NCBI GenBank assembly: GCA_900314455.1
Contig: OMVI01000093.1
Coordinates: 62,001 to 126,000, forward strand
Direction of reading: 5' to 3'
Length of the DNA: 64,000 nucleotides
From: an uncultured Prevotella sp.
GTDB taxonomy: Bacteria; Bacteroidota; Bacteroidia; Bacteroidales; Bacteroidaceae
Below, one piece after another: positions 63,420 to 64,000 of this stretch (positions are counted from its first letter, which is position 1; every line of letters starts with the position of its first letter). The position numbers were made by a program, and so were the translations under genes. The notes beneath the pieces are model-generated. The model saw nothing but the letters and a program-made list of their open reading frames with translations, did not search any database and was not told the DNA's origin.

Positions 63420-64000
63420 ATGAGACGAAAGACAAAGAGAATGAGACATTTCGGCATATTCATCCTTTTCGCTGCACTGCTCCTTTCGGGTTGTGCCAAG
63501 GACGATATGATTCTACAGGACACCGAAGACATAACCAATCAGGACGACGACAACACCACTGCCGTGCTCGACGACAACTACACCTACAAGTTGCCTGTTA
63601 TCTTCCACGTTTTATACACCGACGACAACGACTCCGTTCGCACTCTCGCAACCCGTCTGCCAAATATCCTCAGAAAAGTCAACGAGCTTTACAAAGGCAA
63701 CATTTACGGATGGCGCGGCGTTTACAGCGAGAATATCAACGTCGACCTGCAACTTGCGAAGACGGACGAAAGCGGGAACGCACTCGCTACGCCGGGTGTG
63801 GAGTTCGTGAAATGGAACGGAAGGATGCCTATTGAGGCAGGCTCGTTCATGACTTCGAAGAATTCCAACCTAATCTGGGAGCCCAACGAATACGTCAACG
63901 TCATGGTATTCCCATTCGAGCAGAACACTAAGGGTAGCATAATCCTCGGTATCAGCCACATGCCATATACCATCAGCGACAGCACAAAACTTGACGGACT
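63420..64000 (+). CDS. Zinc-dependent metalloprotease lipoprotein, 3' truncated by window edge
   Basis: Open to the end of the window. ATG 63420 (MRRKTKRMRHFGIFILF) or ATG 63441 begins a lipoprotein signal with lipobox LLSGC, then CAKDDMILQD. An acidic linker follows, then YKLPVIFHVLYTDDNDS and TRLPNILRKVNELYKGNIYG. This N-terminal block is characteristic of the Bacteroidota family of putative zinc-dependent metalloproteinase lipoproteins. The zinc motif (HExxH) would lie beyond the window, so activity cannot be confirmed here. Surface or periplasmic location expected. Confidence 0.8.
   Translation, partial: MRRKTKRMRHFGIFILFAALLLSGCAKDDMILQDTEDITNQDDDNTTAVLDDNYTYKLPVIFHVLYTDDNDSVRTLATRLPNILRKVNELYKGNIYGWRGVYSENINVDLQLAKTDESGNALATPGVEFVKWNGRMPIEAGSFMTSKNSNLIWEPNEYVNVMVFPFEQNTKGSIILGISHMPYTISDSTKLDG

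Noticed and set aside
63404..63835. 143-codon plus-strand ORF
   Set aside because: Lies in a different frame from the lipoprotein with a clear signal peptide and lipobox starting at 63420; the ORF has no meaningful composition.

Overview
This window looks like a chromosomal segment of a Prevotella-like member of the Bacteroidota. Support from the sequence: about a dozen promoters of the Bacteroidota type (TTG, about 19-20 bp, TAnnTTTG); genes typical of the phylum (split glycine dehydrogenase GcvPA/GcvPB, two DUF5686 outer-membrane-type proteins, a very large alpha-2-macroglobulin, a long ribosomal protein S16, a zinc metalloprotease lipoprotein); and few classical Shine-Dalgarno sites. Coding density is high and GC content is near 50%. 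No phage, plasmid, insertion sequence or CRISPR array was seen.

Layout. 1-8.1 kb (+): end of an AspT/YidE-type transporter, a secreted GH3 glycosidase, then a tight OmpA-like lipoprotein / MtgA / PcrA helicase group. 8.2-13.2 kb (-): yebC, pheT and an FAD-dependent dehydrogenase. 13.2-18.4 kb (+): a threonine operon (thrA fusion, a phosphoglycerate-mutase-like gene in the place of homoserine kinase, thrC) closed by a strong terminator. 18.5-25.4 kb (+): the glycine cleavage system (lipoate ligase, gcvT, gcvH, gcvPA, gcvPB, lpdA). 25.5-29.8 kb (-): a giant acyl-CoA-dehydratase-activase-like protein. 30-35.9 kb (+): a nucleotidyltransferase / ATP-grasp / CDP-alcohol phosphotransferase / HAD / DUF5686 cluster, probably lipid head-group synthesis. 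36-38.6 kb: LuxR-type regulator, galE, two small genes. 38.8-39.8 kb: the wreck of an efflux operon. 39.9-47.5 kb: dicarboxylate symporter, rpsP, a second DUF5686 gene, a broken flippase / CDP-alcohol transferase pair, inositol-phosphate synthase, and a truncated HlyD. 47.7-64 kb: AraC regulator, alpha-2-macroglobulin, GH94 phosphorylase, ClpB, small envelope proteins, TrmO, a cysteine hydrolase, tRNA-Pro and the start of a metalloprotease lipoprotein.

The main unexplained structure is a dispersed intergenic element present four times (3946-4136, 20894-21084 inverted, 41853-42043, 62391-62581). Each copy is exactly 191 bp: a 14-bp 5' box, five imperfect 22-bp units, a 46-bp segment opening with a TTGA(N)3TCAA dyad, and a 21-bp 3' box. 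The sequence has drifted but the spacing has not, and the four gene-free gaps longer than 300 bp are exactly the four that carry it.

A second theme is gene wreckage at precise junctions: TolC/ABC/MacB fragments (38837-39849), a flippase fused out of frame to a CDP-alcohol transferase C-terminus (44707-45512), and a truncated HlyD (47144-47521). The inositol-phosphate synthase together with the 30-33 kb cluster suggests an inositol-lipid or CDP-inositol-type pathway; this is inference.
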